Shown piece after piece: positions 16,926 through 24,588 of a stretch of DNA of 54,480 bases (positions are counted from its first letter, which is position 1; each line of letters opens with the position of its first letter). The DNA is taken from the NCBI GenBank assembly GCA_013287505.1, contig JABDDR010000005.1, forward strand, positions 1 to 54,480, in the 5' to 3' direction. This stretch comes from Gammaproteobacteria bacterium. GTDB taxonomy: Bacteria > Pseudomonadota > Gammaproteobacteria > Coxiellales > Coxiellaceae. The position numbers and the translations under genes were made by a program. The notes beneath the pieces are model-generated. The model was not told where the DNA came from. It saw only the letters and a list, made by a program, of their open reading frames with translations, and searched no databases.

Positions 16926-17429
16926 TCAAATCATCTGATCACACGCGGCAATATTTCCCATCACCTCGCGTAGACGTCCTGTTCGTAAAATAATAATTTG
17001 CGCGGACGATCCCTTTTGCCCGCACACATAAAAACTCCCTTGTTGACCTCGTGTAAATCCGTCGGATCGCCATCTTAACTGACGTGAATCACCCAACGTG
17101 CTTCGCCAATATAAATGAAATCGCGCCGGCATTACAGGCAATTGCCGCAACACCCGCTGATTTTTTTCATCCATAATCAATTGCCCGTTTTGCCAATGCG
17201 TGCCACAAGTTTCATCTCCATTATTCGGACAAAAAGTAATGGTTGATTGTGATGTGATAGCTGCATTGCGCGCAAATTCCAATGCATCAGTGAATTGATT
17301 AACAAGCAGGGATAATTGATTTTTATAAGTAAAATGCCGATAGGCGCTCGTGGCGGAAAAAAGTAATATCACTGAGAGTGAAATGACGATTAAACATTCG
17401 AGTAAGGTAAGTCCGTTATTGTTGCTCAT
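16926..17429 (-). CDS. type IV pilin-like pseudopilin (FimT/GspH family)
   Basis: 167 residues. The prepilin peptidase site is NNNG/LTLLECLIVISLSVILLF, with Gly before the cut and Glu at mature position +5, then one long hydrophobic helix. LLVNQFTDALEFARNAAITSQSTITFCP..CG is the GspH/FimT block. A second cysteine pair lies near the C-terminus (FYVCGQKG and IAACDQMI). Such proteins are minor pilins of type IV pili, DNA-uptake pili or type II secretion. No other pilus gene is next to it. Confidence 0.88.
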   Translation of the reverse strand: MSNNNGLTLLECLIVISLSVILLFSATSAYRHFTYKNQLSLLVNQFTDALEFARNAAITSQSTITFCPNNGDETCGTHWQNGQLIMDEKNQRVLRQLPVMPARFHLYWRSTLGDSRQLRWRSDGFTRGQQGSFYVCGQKGSSAQIIILRTGRLREVMGNIAACDQMI

Positions 17430-17689
17430 AGTCGGTCAGTTCATGCATGATATGACTGCTGTAGATTCTGATCTGCTCGTGGTTTACTTGGACGTGCCAT
17501 TTTTCACCCTCGCGGAGGGGGCAGAGAAATTTTTTGTTGGCACGACTGCGCTCGGGAGAAAAAAGACACATCCAAGTTCCCACTCGCTATCTAGTTATTA
17601 TCTTCGGCGGTCATATCATCAATCACTCGCTCAGCGTTGGTGTTTTCGTTTTTGAAGTGTGGATCATCATAATACGATTGGAATTATTA
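17430..17689. other. 260-bp gap with no intact gene
   Basis: No complete gene is seen between the pseudopilin and dinD. On the minus strand 17591-17683 reads as an unbroken tail of about 30 codons (YYDDPHFKNENTNAERVIDD..AEDNN, then stop) without a start. It has protein-like composition and could be the end of a gene broken by the dinD insertion. A weak inverted repeat (ACTTGGACGTG with ACATCCAAGT) spans 17488-17580. Confidence 0.4.
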
Positions 17690-17703
17690 TCAATACCGTG
17701 ATT
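17689..17703. repeat. 15-bp direct repeat, copy next to the dinD stop
   Basis: ATCAATACCGTGATT occurs here and again at 18621-18635. This copy covers the dinD stop codon; the other covers the 3' end of the CorB gene. The two bracket dinD exactly (932 bp apart), as target-site duplications or attachment sites would. Confidence 0.7.
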
Positions 17704-18565
17704 TAACCTCGTCTTTGCTGGGGCATGTGCGTTTACGCGCAATCGATTGCGGTAATTTTTTATTGTCTGATTTAATCTTTCGCTCGACTTTTTTGACATC
17801 TTCTAGTGGCGGCAAATTTTCAGGATAGATATTTTTTCGTTTTAGTAAATTGCGCACATCCGCATTATTTTTAACATGTTCGTGCGTAATAAGCGATTCG
17901 CTTTTCAAGTTATCGCGAACAGTATTAATTGTCGTAATTTCATTAATGAAATCTTTTGCTTTGATTGTAATAGTCGGCAAAAAATCAGCGAGCGCTCGAT
18001 TATCAGGGATCTTTAATTTTTTTTTCATTTGTTGTGTTGTATTACCACCAAACAGCGCTTTATCTCCCTTGCTGCGAATACGCCCAAATCCCTGCGCATC
18101 GATACCACGCTCAAATAAAATTCCAGACAACTGTTTTTCAGATTGAGATAATTTTTCTCGTGCTTGCAATCGTTCAACTTCAGAAATACGCTGCTCAATA
18201 ATTTCTTGCTTGCGTGTTTGCACTGCAAAGTAAGTTTGCGCAAACGCAATTTCATCTTTTTTTGAATCTCCATTTTGCGCAATCAAATAACAAGCGTAAC
18301 GCGTCAACATCATATCATCAATTTTTCTTTGTCCACCATTGCCAACAGGGATCATTTTTCCGACGTCGGAAAAATGATCGGAAACCCTATATTTAGCGTT
18401 AAAACACGCATCCTTCGCTTTATCAATCACTCTTATAAAATTTTTCCAATCCTCGTAACCCAGTAATTTTTGCAAATCACGCGCATGCCAAAATTCAATA
18501 TTATTCTCACTTCTTGCAGCGCTTTCAAAACCTTTATGCAACAAAGTTATCTGTCTTTTTTCCAT
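17690..18565 (-). CDS. dinD: DinD-family DNA-damage-inducible protein D
   Basis: 291 residues of the DinD/BRO-N-like family. Clear blocks are EFWHARDLQKLLGYEDWKNF near residue 25, MLTRYACYLIAQNGDSKKDEIAFAQTYFAVQTRKQE in the middle, and LFERGIDAQGFGRIRSKGDKALFGG later. E. coli DinD inhibits RecA strand exchange. No LexA-type CTGT..ACAG box is seen upstream, so SOS control is not supported here. GAGG lies 8 bases before the ATG. A perfect 30-bp palindrome (18350-18379) lies inside the coding region at DHFSDVGKMI. The 15-bp direct repeats on both sides suggest arrival by transfer. Confidence 0.9.
   Translation of the reverse strand: MEKRQITLLHKGFESAARSENNIEFWHARDLQKLLGYEDWKNFIRVIDKAKDACFNAKYRVSDHFSDVGKMIPVGNGGQRKIDDMMLTRYACYLIAQNGDSKKDEIAFAQTYFAVQTRKQEIIEQRISEVERLQAREKLSQSEKQLSGILFERGIDAQGFGRIRSKGDKALFGGNTTQQMKKKLKIPDNRALADFLPTITIKAKDFINEITTINTVRDNLKSESLITHEHVKNNADVRNLLKRKNIYPENLPPLEDVKKVERKIKSDNKKLPQSIARKRTCPSKDEVKSRY
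18350..18379. repeat. perfect 30-bp palindrome inside dinD
   Basis: GATCATTTTTCCGAC followed by its exact reverse complement, with no spacer. It encodes DHFSDVGKMI, which is a normal part of the DinD family, so it is not an insertion. It would form a strong hairpin in the mRNA and a cruciform-capable site in DNA. Confidence 0.75.
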
Positions 18566-18620
18566 ATTAATTGCCTCGCAGCTTGTTTACTACGGACATC
18601 GTAACCAAACTAAAAATTGA

Positions 18621-18635
18621 ATCAATACCGTGATT
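18621..18635. repeat. 15-bp direct repeat, copy at the CorB gene end
   Basis: Second copy of ATCAATACCGTGATT (see 17689-17703). It runs into the first two bases of the CorB stop codon, so an insertion of dinD here would leave CorB intact. Confidence 0.7.
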
Positions 18636-19863
18636 ATTTCAGAACCCGCGCCTGCGTAATCGTATTGCGCGAAACAGATATAACTTCAATCCGATAATTA
18701 CCAATGCGAATACAAACAGCGGTTTTTGGAATAATTTCCAAATGATCGATGATCAACCCGCTTAACGTGCGCGCTTGATTGACCGGCAAATGCCAGTCCG
18801 CTAAACGATTTAAAACACGCACACTAATACTACCATCCACTAACACACTGCCATCTTTTTGTGTCGAAATAAATCGCTCCGTTTCCACTGCGCTCATCGC
18901 AAAATCACCCGCAATCTCTTCCATTAAATCACGCAACGTTAACATGCCTTGAATATCGCCATATTCATCCACCACTAATCCGACATGTTGTTTTTCTTGC
19001 TGAAAATTCAATACTTGTTGATGCAATAACACACCTTCCGGAATGAAGTAGGCTTCTTGCATTAATGACAATAAATCCGCTTGATCAAAATCAGATTTAC
19101 CTATCATCACGAGCGCAGCTCGCAACGTTAACATTCCTTTTATATTGTCGATATGTTCATCATATACCGGCAAATATGCATGCGAACTACTTAATAATCG
19201 GGAAACAATCATGTCCCAATCCCACGTCAAATCAATACCGTAAATTTCATTTTTCGGCACCATCACTTCTTCAACCGTTAATTGCTGTAAATCAAGCACG
19301 CGCAGTAACATTTCTTGATAATGCAATGATGTTTTGCCCGTTGCTTCAAAAACCACAGAACGCAACTCTTCAATCGACAATGTTTCCATTTCACTTTTAC
19401 GCACACGCACACCGAACAATCGGAGCGCGCCATTGGCTAACAAATTCACAAGCCAAACCAACGGATAACAGATTTTCAATAGAAAAAATAAGGGGGTGGA
19501 TACGCTCAATGCCACGCGTTGTGAATATAATGCCGCCAATGTTTTCGGCGCTGTTTCTCCAAAAATTAAAATAATGAATGTCAGCGCAATCGTTGCAATC
19601 AACGCCCCCAAATCACCATACAAATGAATTGCAATCATCGTTGCGATCGCAGACGCTAAAATGTTTGAAAAGGTATTGCCGATTAAAATCATACCGAGCA
19701 AACGATCGGGTCTTTCTAATAGCTGCAGTACTCTAGAGGCTTGTGCATGTTTTTTTCGAGACAAATGGCGCAGACGATAGCGATTTACTGCCATCATGCC
19801 CGTTTCGGCGGCGGAAAAAAACGCGGCGAGCAAGATGAGAAAGATTAGTAGCGCGATGAACAT
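18634..19863 (-). CDS. CNNM/CorB-type transporter or efflux-associated protein (YfjD-like)
   Basis: 409 residues. An N-terminal DUF21 membrane domain (MFIALLIFLILLAAFFSAAETGMMAV, GNTFSNILASAIATM, ALTFIILIFGETAPKTLA) is followed by paired CBS domains (EVMVPKNEIYGIDL.., HVGLVVDEYGDIQGMLTLRDLMEEI) and a C-terminal CorC_HlyC domain (DGSVLVDGSISVRVLNRL). Proteins of this type are magnesium or cobalt transport factors in the inner membrane. It lies next to ffh and diverges from it, as yfjD and ffh do in enterobacteria. Confidence 0.9.
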   Translation of the reverse strand: MFIALLIFLILLAAFFSAAETGMMAVNRYRLRHLSRKKHAQASRVLQLLERPDRLLGMILIGNTFSNILASAIATMIAIHLYGDLGALIATIALTFIILIFGETAPKTLAALYSQRVALSVSTPLFFLLKICYPLVWLVNLLANGALRLFGVRVRKSEMETLSIEELRSVVFEATGKTSLHYQEMLLRVLDLQQLTVEEVMVPKNEIYGIDLTWDWDMIVSRLLSSSHAYLPVYDEHIDNIKGMLTLRAALVMIGKSDFDQADLLSLMQEAYFIPEGVLLHQQVLNFQQEKQHVGLVVDEYGDIQGMLTLRDLMEEIAGDFAMSAVETERFISTQKDGSVLVDGSISVRVLNRLADWHLPVNQARTLSGLIIDHLEIIPKTAVCIRIGNYRIEVISVSRNTITQARVLK

Positions 19864-19940
19864 AACTCGTAACTCCCACTTCTAAACAATATGATATATA
19901 ATTCCACCCAATTTAACATCCCAACAAAGGGTTATATGCC

Positions 19941-21323
19941 ATGTTCAATCAATTAACCGACCGCCTTTCCACAACCCTCGAAAAATTACGCGGTATTCAT
20001 CGTTTTACTGAAGAGAACATCAAAGACGCCATTGACGATATTCGTCGTGCATTGATCGAAGCCGATGTTGCGCTTTCTGTTATTAAAACGTTTATTGAAA
20101 AAGTCACCGCGAGCGCGATTGGTCAAGCCATCATTAAACAAGTACGTCCTGCTGATGCCTTTATCAAATTGGTGCAAGATGAATTAACGCTTGTTTTAGG
20201 CGGTGAAACCACCGACATTAATTTACGCGCGCAAAAACCCGTGATTATTTTAATGGCGGGTTTGCAAGGTTCTGGTAAAACAACTACGACGGCAAAATTA
20301 GCAAAATATTTATCGTCACAGAAAAAAACCGTGATGGTCACATCGGTTGACGTTTATCGCCCTGCCGCGTTAGATCAATTAGAAACGCTCGCAAAACAAA
20401 TTGAAGTGGCGCATTTTCCTTCGACACCTAAAGACAAACCGCTCGATATTGTAAAACGCGCGATCGATTCAGCGAAAAAACAATTCTTAGATATATTAAT
20501 TATCGATACCGCGGGTCGTTTGCATATTGACGATGCAATGATGGATGAAATTTCACAGATCAGCCATTCTGCAAATCCCACCGAAACACTGCTCGTAGTT
20601 GACAGCATGACCGGTCAAGATGCAGCGAATGTCGCAAAAACATTTAATGAAAAACTCGCATTAACTGGCGTTATTTTAACAAAAACAGATGGTGATGCGC
20701 GCGGTGGTGCTGCATTATCCATGCGACTCATCACAGGCAAACCCATTAAATTTATCGGTACCAGTGAAAAAATGGATGGCTTAGCCGTATTTCATCCTGA
20801 GCGTGCTGCATCGCGTATTTTAGGCATGGGCGATATCGTCAGCTTGGTGGAATCGGTGAAACAAAAAGTCGATAAAGCCGAAGCCGACAAAATGGCGAAA
20901 AAAATTCAATCCGGCAAACGATTTGATTTTAACGATTTTTTATCGCAATTAAATCAGATGAAAAAAATGGGTAGCATGCAATCGCTCATGGATAAAATGC
21001 CTGGCTTTGCAAAAATTCCCAAAGGCGCAGCGGGCATGATGGATGATAAAGTGATTGTGCAAATGGAAGCGATTATTTTATCGATGACGCAAAAAGAGCG
21101 TCGTTTTCCCGCATTAATTAATGGTTCACGCAAACAACGTATCGCAAAAGGTTCTGGCACCACATTGCAAGATATCGGAAAATTATTAAAACAATTTGCG
21201 CAGATGCAAAAAATGTTAAAACGGTTTGGCGGAAATAAAATGGAAAAACGCATGAAGCAATTGGAGCAATATCGGGATCAATTGCCGCCGGAGTTGTTAG
21301 CGCAGATGCCGAAGAAATTTTAA
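19941..21323 (+). CDS. ffh: signal recognition particle GTPase Ffh
   Basis: 460 residues. An N domain is followed by the G domain with P-loop GLQGSGKTT at 107-115, DTAGRL, TKTDGDARGG, and then the methionine-rich M domain (MKKMGSMQSLMDKMPGFAKIPKG.., SGTTLQDIGKLLKQFAQMQKMLKRF). With 4.5S RNA it targets signal-anchor proteins to the membrane via FtsY. AAGGG precedes the ATG. Its stop codon overlaps by 4 bp the end of a gene on the other strand, which separates ffh from rpsP. Confidence 0.98.
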   Translation: MFNQLTDRLSTTLEKLRGIHRFTEENIKDAIDDIRRALIEADVALSVIKTFIEKVTASAIGQAIIKQVRPADAFIKLVQDELTLVLGGETTDINLRAQKPVIILMAGLQGSGKTTTTAKLAKYLSSQKKTVMVTSVDVYRPAALDQLETLAKQIEVAHFPSTPKDKPLDIVKRAIDSAKKQFLDILIIDTAGRLHIDDAMMDEISQISHSANPTETLLVVDSMTGQDAANVAKTFNEKLALTGVILTKTDGDARGGAALSMRLITGKPIKFIGTSEKMDGLAVFHPERAASRILGMGDIVSLVESVKQKVDKAEADKMAKKIQSGKRFDFNDFLSQLNQMKKMGSMQSLMDKMPGFAKIPKGAAGMMDDKVIVQMEAIILSMTQKERRFPALINGSRKQRIAKGSGTTLQDIGKLLKQFAQMQKMLKRFGGNKMEKRMKQLEQYRDQLPPELLAQMPKKF

Positions 21324-21868
21324 TGGGGCTGGGGCTGGATCGGGAATCGACCCAGCACCAGCCTCACAGAACCTTCAAAGAATTCGCGCGGATCACGCTT
21401 CGGATTTAACCCTTTTGCACGTTTATTTGCGGGTTTATTTAAAGGACAGAAAAGTGTGTATGCCATACCCATCGCAAAAATAGCAGTCGTCATATTCGCC
21501 GCCAATTGCATAAACTCATTAGAAAAAAATGGACACCATCGAGGATTAGTATTTGAAGCAAAAAATTGAAACATTAATGCTGACATATAAAGTTCTTGCA
21601 AAACATTTTCATGACGCATATTCGCATTCACCATGCGATAGTTTGCTTCTATCAGAGCAGATGGTAAAAATGCGCAACCCAAATTCGCAACACGCATATA
21701 AACAGAAGACATCCACAAAAAAATCTGTGCAATGCCACGATAACCCGCATTTTTCATCTCTTTAATCAGATATTCTTCGAGTAGATAATTGACAAACAGA
21801 GGCAGTCCTACATAAAAAATTAACTCCGCCAGTTTATCAAGTTGAGGAGAATTTTTGGGATAACTCAT
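21320..21868 (-). CDS. hypothetical membrane-associated protein between ffh and rpsP
   Basis: About 182 residues from the ATG at 21868, preceded by GAGAGA; an earlier in-frame ATG at 21940 would add 24 residues without a ribosome site. Hydrophobic stretches (LIFYVGLPLFVNYLL, AQIFLWMSSVYMRVANLG, MTTAIFAMGMAYTLFC) suggest membrane contact. The C-terminus is basic and Pro-rich (KPANKRAKGLNPKRDPREF). Family not recognised. It lies on the opposite strand inside the usual ffh-rpsP pair, so it is probably a late insertion. Confidence 0.6.
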   Translation of the reverse strand: MSYPKNSPQLDKLAELIFYVGLPLFVNYLLEEYLIKEMKNAGYRGIAQIFLWMSSVYMRVANLGCAFLPSALIEANYRMVNANMRHENVLQELYMSALMFQFFASNTNPRWCPFFSNEFMQLAANMTTAIFAMGMAYTLFCPLNKPANKRAKGLNPKRDPREFFEGSVRLVLGRFPIQPQPH

Positions 21869-21952
21869 AGTGACAATCTCTCTAAAATGTACATATAACA
21901 GCTTATAAAACAACCATCGAAATGCGCGCGGAGTATACAATAAAACTAATCC

Positions 21953-21981
21953 TTCACAACAGTGGAAAATTTACGTAGAAT
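21953..21981 (+). promoter_or_regulatory. promoter of the rpsP operon
   Basis: TTCACA (21953-21958) and TAGAAT (21976-21981) with a 17-bp spacer, about 35 bp before the rpsP ATG. A 9-bp inverted repeat (AATTTACGT / ACGTAAATT, about 21969-21999) spans the -10 region and the start point and could be an operator. Confidence 0.65.
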
Positions 21982-22015
21982 GTCGGCCTTACGTAAATTC
22001 CAAAGGAAATCGATC

Positions 22016-22387
22016 ATGGTTGTTATTCGTTTAACGCGGGCTGGTGCCAAAAAATCCCCTTTTTATCACGTGGTTGTTACAGACTCACGCAAACCGCAGG
22101 GTGGCCGTTTTATCGAACGTGTTGGTTTTTATAATCCTATGGCACGTGGTCCAGAAACCACTTTGCAATTGGATCAAGAGCGTATTGGTTACTGGACGGG
22201 TTGTGGCGCAATCGCATCTGATCGCGTAGCACACCTATTAAAATCTGCGAAAAACAATACTGCAATCAACAAACCAACACCTAAAAAATCTGAATTAAAA
22301 ACAGCACAAATCGCAGCGTCACTCAAATCCGCAAAAGCAAAGGCGAAAGCGGAAGCTGCAGAAGCTGCTGCACCTGAAGAAGCATAG
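22016..22387 (+). CDS. rpsP: 30S ribosomal protein S16
   Basis: 123 residues from [25 protein letters not shown], with AAGGA upstream; codons before 22016 are not part of the family. [18 protein letters not shown] and [24 protein letters not shown] complete the S16 domain. An Ala/Lys-rich tail of about 40 residues follows ([20 protein letters not shown]), longer than the 82-residue E. coli protein. S16 helps assembly of the small subunit. First gene of the rpsP-rimM-trmD-rplS run. Confidence 0.97.
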   Translation: MVVIRLTRAGAKKSPFYHVVVTDSRKPQGGRFIERVGFYNPMARGPETTLQLDQERIGYWTGCGAIASDRVAHLLKSAKNNTAINKPTPKKSELKTAQIAASLKSAKAKAKAEAAEAAAPEEA

Positions 22388-22410
22388 ATCTTACTACAAA
22401 GCGCGCGGAA

Positions 22411-22436
22411 GAAGCCGAGCGTAAGCGAATGCGAAA
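22411..22436 (+). repeat. family B repeat arm giving the rimM ATG
   Basis: GAAGCCGAGCGTAAGCGAAT then GCGAAA. The ATG at 22429-22431, inside GCGAATGCGAAA, is the only in-frame ATG upstream of the conserved RimM sequence. Related copies at 24538-24568, 30826-30913 and 48721-48809. Confidence 0.88.
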
Positions 22437-22977
22437 CCCTGTGCGCAGCAATAAGCCAAAATTAACTCCGGCAGCAGATGTGTCTCACAAAAAAAATCTC
22501 ATCATCATCGGCCGTATCGGGGACGCCTTCGGCGTCCACGGTTGGTCGCATTTAACCTCCTACACCGATCCCCACGATAATATTTTTCACTATAAAAACT
22601 GGCATATCGAAACACGTCCCGATCATTTTGAACCACTGAAACTCGAATCTCATAAAGCCCACGGCAAAGGTTTTGTTATCAAAATCGCGCGGTGCGAAGA
22701 CCGTGATCAAGCCCTATTGCTCAAGGGAAAAGCGATTGCTATCGAGCGTGCGGAATTACCTGCGTTAAAAAATGATGAATATTACTGGTCTGATTTGATT
22801 GGTTTTAATGTAACAAATACAAAAGGTGAATCTTTAGGCACGATCGATCACTTATTTGAAACAGGTTCAAATGATGTCATTGTCACAAGCACAAATCATT
22901 ATATTCCCTATTTGAGTAACGTCGTAAAAACAGTGGATTTAGAAGGGAAAATGATCGTTGTTGAGTGGGAGTTGTGA
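22429..22977 (+). CDS. rimM: 16S rRNA processing protein RimM
   Basis: About 182 residues. The conserved N domain begins KKNLIIIGRIGDAFGVHGW, and the PRC-barrel follows (YYWSDLIGFNVTNTKGESLG..YIPYL). RimM helps assemble the 30S head, bound to S19. The start is either the ATG at 22429, which lies in a family B repeat and gives 17 extra residues (MRNPVRSNKPKLTP..), or a GTG at 22480 just before the conserved region. Neither has a strong ribosome site. Its TGA is immediately followed by the trmD GTG. Confidence 0.94.
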   Translation: MRNPVRSNKPKLTPAADVSHKKNLIIIGRIGDAFGVHGWSHLTSYTDPHDNIFHYKNWHIETRPDHFEPLKLESHKAHGKGFVIKIARCEDRDQALLLKGKAIAIERAELPALKNDEYYWSDLIGFNVTNTKGESLGTIDHLFETGSNDVIVTSTNHYIPYLSNVVKTVDLEGKMIVVEWEL

Positions 22978-23739
22978 GTGCGCTTCGACATCATCACCCT
23001 CTTTCCCGAAATCTTTAACGCCTTAAAATCCGGCATCACCGGTCGCGCGATCGAACAAAAAATCATTGAGGTACACTGCTGGAATCCACGCGATTACACG
23101 CACAGTATTCACAAACGCGTCGATGATCGTCCTTATGGCGGCGGACCTGGCATGGTCATGCAATATCAACCTTTACACGATGCCATTATGGCTGCCCGCG
23201 CAGCAAATCCCGTGAAATCCAAGGTGATTTATCTTTCTCCGCAAGGAAAATTATTAACACAAAAAAAAATCCACGGGCTTTCAACGCAAACCGATCAGCG
23301 ATTTATTTTACTGGCAGGTCGTTATGAAGGAATTGATGAACGCGTACTGCAATCACTCGTTGATGAAGAATGGTCGATCGGCGATTATGTTTTAACTGGC
23401 GGTGAATTGCCTGCGATGGTGATGATTGACGCGATCACACGTCTATTGCCAAATGCATTAGGCGATGAAAATTCCGCACTGCAAGATTCATTTGAAAACG
23501 GATTATTAGATCATCCGCATTACACGCGCCCTGAAACAATCGATGGTATGACTGTACCATCCGTACTTCAAAGCGGTGATCACGCTGCCATTGCAGCGTG
23601 GCGAGAAAAAGAATCCTTAGGAAAAACTTGGCAAAAACGTCCCGATTTGTTAAAAAGACGGGTTCTTAATGATCATGAAAGAAAATTGCTGCAATTATTT
23701 ATCAATGACACTATACTTGGCGGCAATAAATTTTCGTAG
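22978..23739 (+). CDS. trmD: tRNA (guanine-N1)-methyltransferase
   Basis: 253 residues starting with GTG, directly after the rimM stop: MRFDIITLFPEIF. The trefoil-knot SAM site is visible as LLAGRYEGIDERV and SIGDYVLTGGELPAMVMIDAI. It methylates G37 of tRNAs to prevent frameshifts. The TAG stop at 23737-23739 is the left edge of a family A palindrome. Confidence 0.97.
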   Translation: MRFDIITLFPEIFNALKSGITGRAIEQKIIEVHCWNPRDYTHSIHKRVDDRPYGGGPGMVMQYQPLHDAIMAARAANPVKSKVIYLSPQGKLLTQKKIHGLSTQTDQRFILLAGRYEGIDERVLQSLVDEEWSIGDYVLTGGELPAMVMIDAITRLLPNALGDENSALQDSFENGLLDHPHYTRPETIDGMTVPSVLQSGDHAAIAAWREKESLGKTWQKRPDLLKRRVLNDHERKLLQLFINDTILGGNKFS

Positions 23740-23761
23740 AGACGCGATTTATCGCGTCTCA
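23737..23761. repeat. family A palindrome at the trmD stop codon
   Basis: TAGAGACGCGATTTATCGCG then TCTCA. A near-perfect palindrome 23738-23761. Its first three bases are the trmD stop. It ends 20 bp before the rplS ATG, leaving AGGAG for rplS. Confidence 0.9.
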
Positions 23762-23781
23762 GATATCAGGAGTAATATAAA

Positions 23782-24129
23782 ATGAGTAAATTAATTCAAG
23801 CGATTAACCAAGCACAAATGACCAAAGAAATCCCTGACTTTAGAGCAGGTGATGCCGTTATTGTGCAAATCAAGGTAAAAGAAGGTGAACGCGAACGTTT
23901 ACAAGCATTCGAAGGTGACGTGATTGCAATTCGCAACCGCGGCTTAAATTCTGCATTTACCGTACGTAAAATTTCGCACGGTGAAGGCGTAGAACGTGTA
24001 TTTCAAACTTACAGCCCCGTTGTACACAGCATTAAAGTCGTGCGTCGCGGTGATGTACGTCGCGCAAAATTATATTATTTACGCGACCTAAAAGGCAGAA
24101 AAGCGCGCATCAAAGAAAAACTCGCGTAA
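23782..24129 (+). CDS. rplS: 50S ribosomal protein L19
   Basis: 115 residues. Typical blocks: [58 protein letters not shown] and [30 protein letters not shown]19 sits at the subunit interface of the ribosome. AGGAG lies upstream of the ATG. End of the classic rpsP operon. Confidence 0.98.
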   Translation: MSKLIQAINQAQMTKEIPDFRAGDAVIVQIKVKEGERERLQAFEGDVIAIRNRGLNSAFTVRKISHGEGVERVFQTYSPVVHSIKVVRRGDVRRAKLYYLRDLKGRKARIKEKLA

Positions 24130-24139
24130 CGACGACACA

Positions 24140-24186
24140 CCATTTGCTCGAAGCGCCACAGAAGCGCATGCGGTAGCGTGCGCGTA
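24140..24186. repeat. family D-like half element between rplS and yhbY
   Basis: CGAAGCGCCACAGAAGCGCA is followed by a hairpin AAGCGCATGC-GGTAG-CGTGCGCGT. It matches the spacer plus right arm of the marC-ampE element (CGAGGCGCCACGGAAGCAC..GGGTGTGCGT). It may serve as the rplS transcription end, but has no T run. Confidence 0.6.
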
Positions 24187-24222
24187 GCTTACAAAGCAAA
24201 TCATTTTCAGCGACCACACACT

Positions 24223-24522
24223 ATGACCAAACCCCTCACCAAAGACGGCCTCAAAATCCTCAAACAACAATCACATCATCTAGAACCCGTGATTTTACTC
24301 GGCTCAAAAGGCCTAACCGACGCCGTACACAAAGAAATCGAGCTCGCATTACATTCACACGAATTAATTAAAATAAAATTAAACAGCAAAGACAAAGCTG
24401 AAAAAGAAGCGATAACCGAAGCCATTTGCAAAAAACACGACGCCACCCTCATCGCGCAAATCGGCCACATCATCACCATCTACAAAAAGAATCCCCAGAA
24501 GCCTACGCAGGCACGATCTTAA
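24223..24522 (+). CDS. yhbY: YhbY-type RNA-binding CRM-domain protein
   Basis: 99 residues from MTKPLTKDGLKILKQQSHHL. The CRM domain shows PVILLGSKGLTDAVHKEIELALHSHELIKIKL and ends GHIITIYKK. The domain binds the large ribosomal subunit precursor. An earlier in-frame ATG at 24178 lies in the repeat and is rejected. In other proteobacteria yhbY is found near ftsH and greA; here it lies after rplS. Confidence 0.93.
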   Translation: MTKPLTKDGLKILKQQSHHLEPVILLGSKGLTDAVHKEIELALHSHELIKIKLNSKDKAEKEAITEAICKKHDATLIAQIGHIITIYKKNPQKPTQARS

Positions 24523-24537
24523 TTCAACGCTCGAGGT

Positions 24538-24568
24538 AGAAGCCGAGCGTCAGCGAATGCGAAACCCT
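24538..24568 (+). repeat. family B repeat arm upstream of rlmI
   Basis: AGAAGCCGAGCGTCAGCGAA then TGCGAAACCCT, a copy of the rimM-side arm, lying just before the rlmI start. Confidence 0.85.
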
Positions 24569-24588
24569 AAACGAAGCGTGTATTTTCT

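Noticed and set aside
18566-18633. LexA box controlling dinD
   Set aside because: No CTGT-N8-ACAG sequence is visible between dinD and the CorB gene end.
19065-19574. 169-codon open frame antisense to the CorB-like gene
   Set aside because: It lies fully inside a well-supported gene, has no ribosome site and no recognisable protein pattern; typical shadow frame.
21969-21999. S16 mRNA leader hairpin
   Set aside because: The inverted repeat spans the -10 box and predicted start point, so it would not be fully transcribed; better seen as a possible operator.
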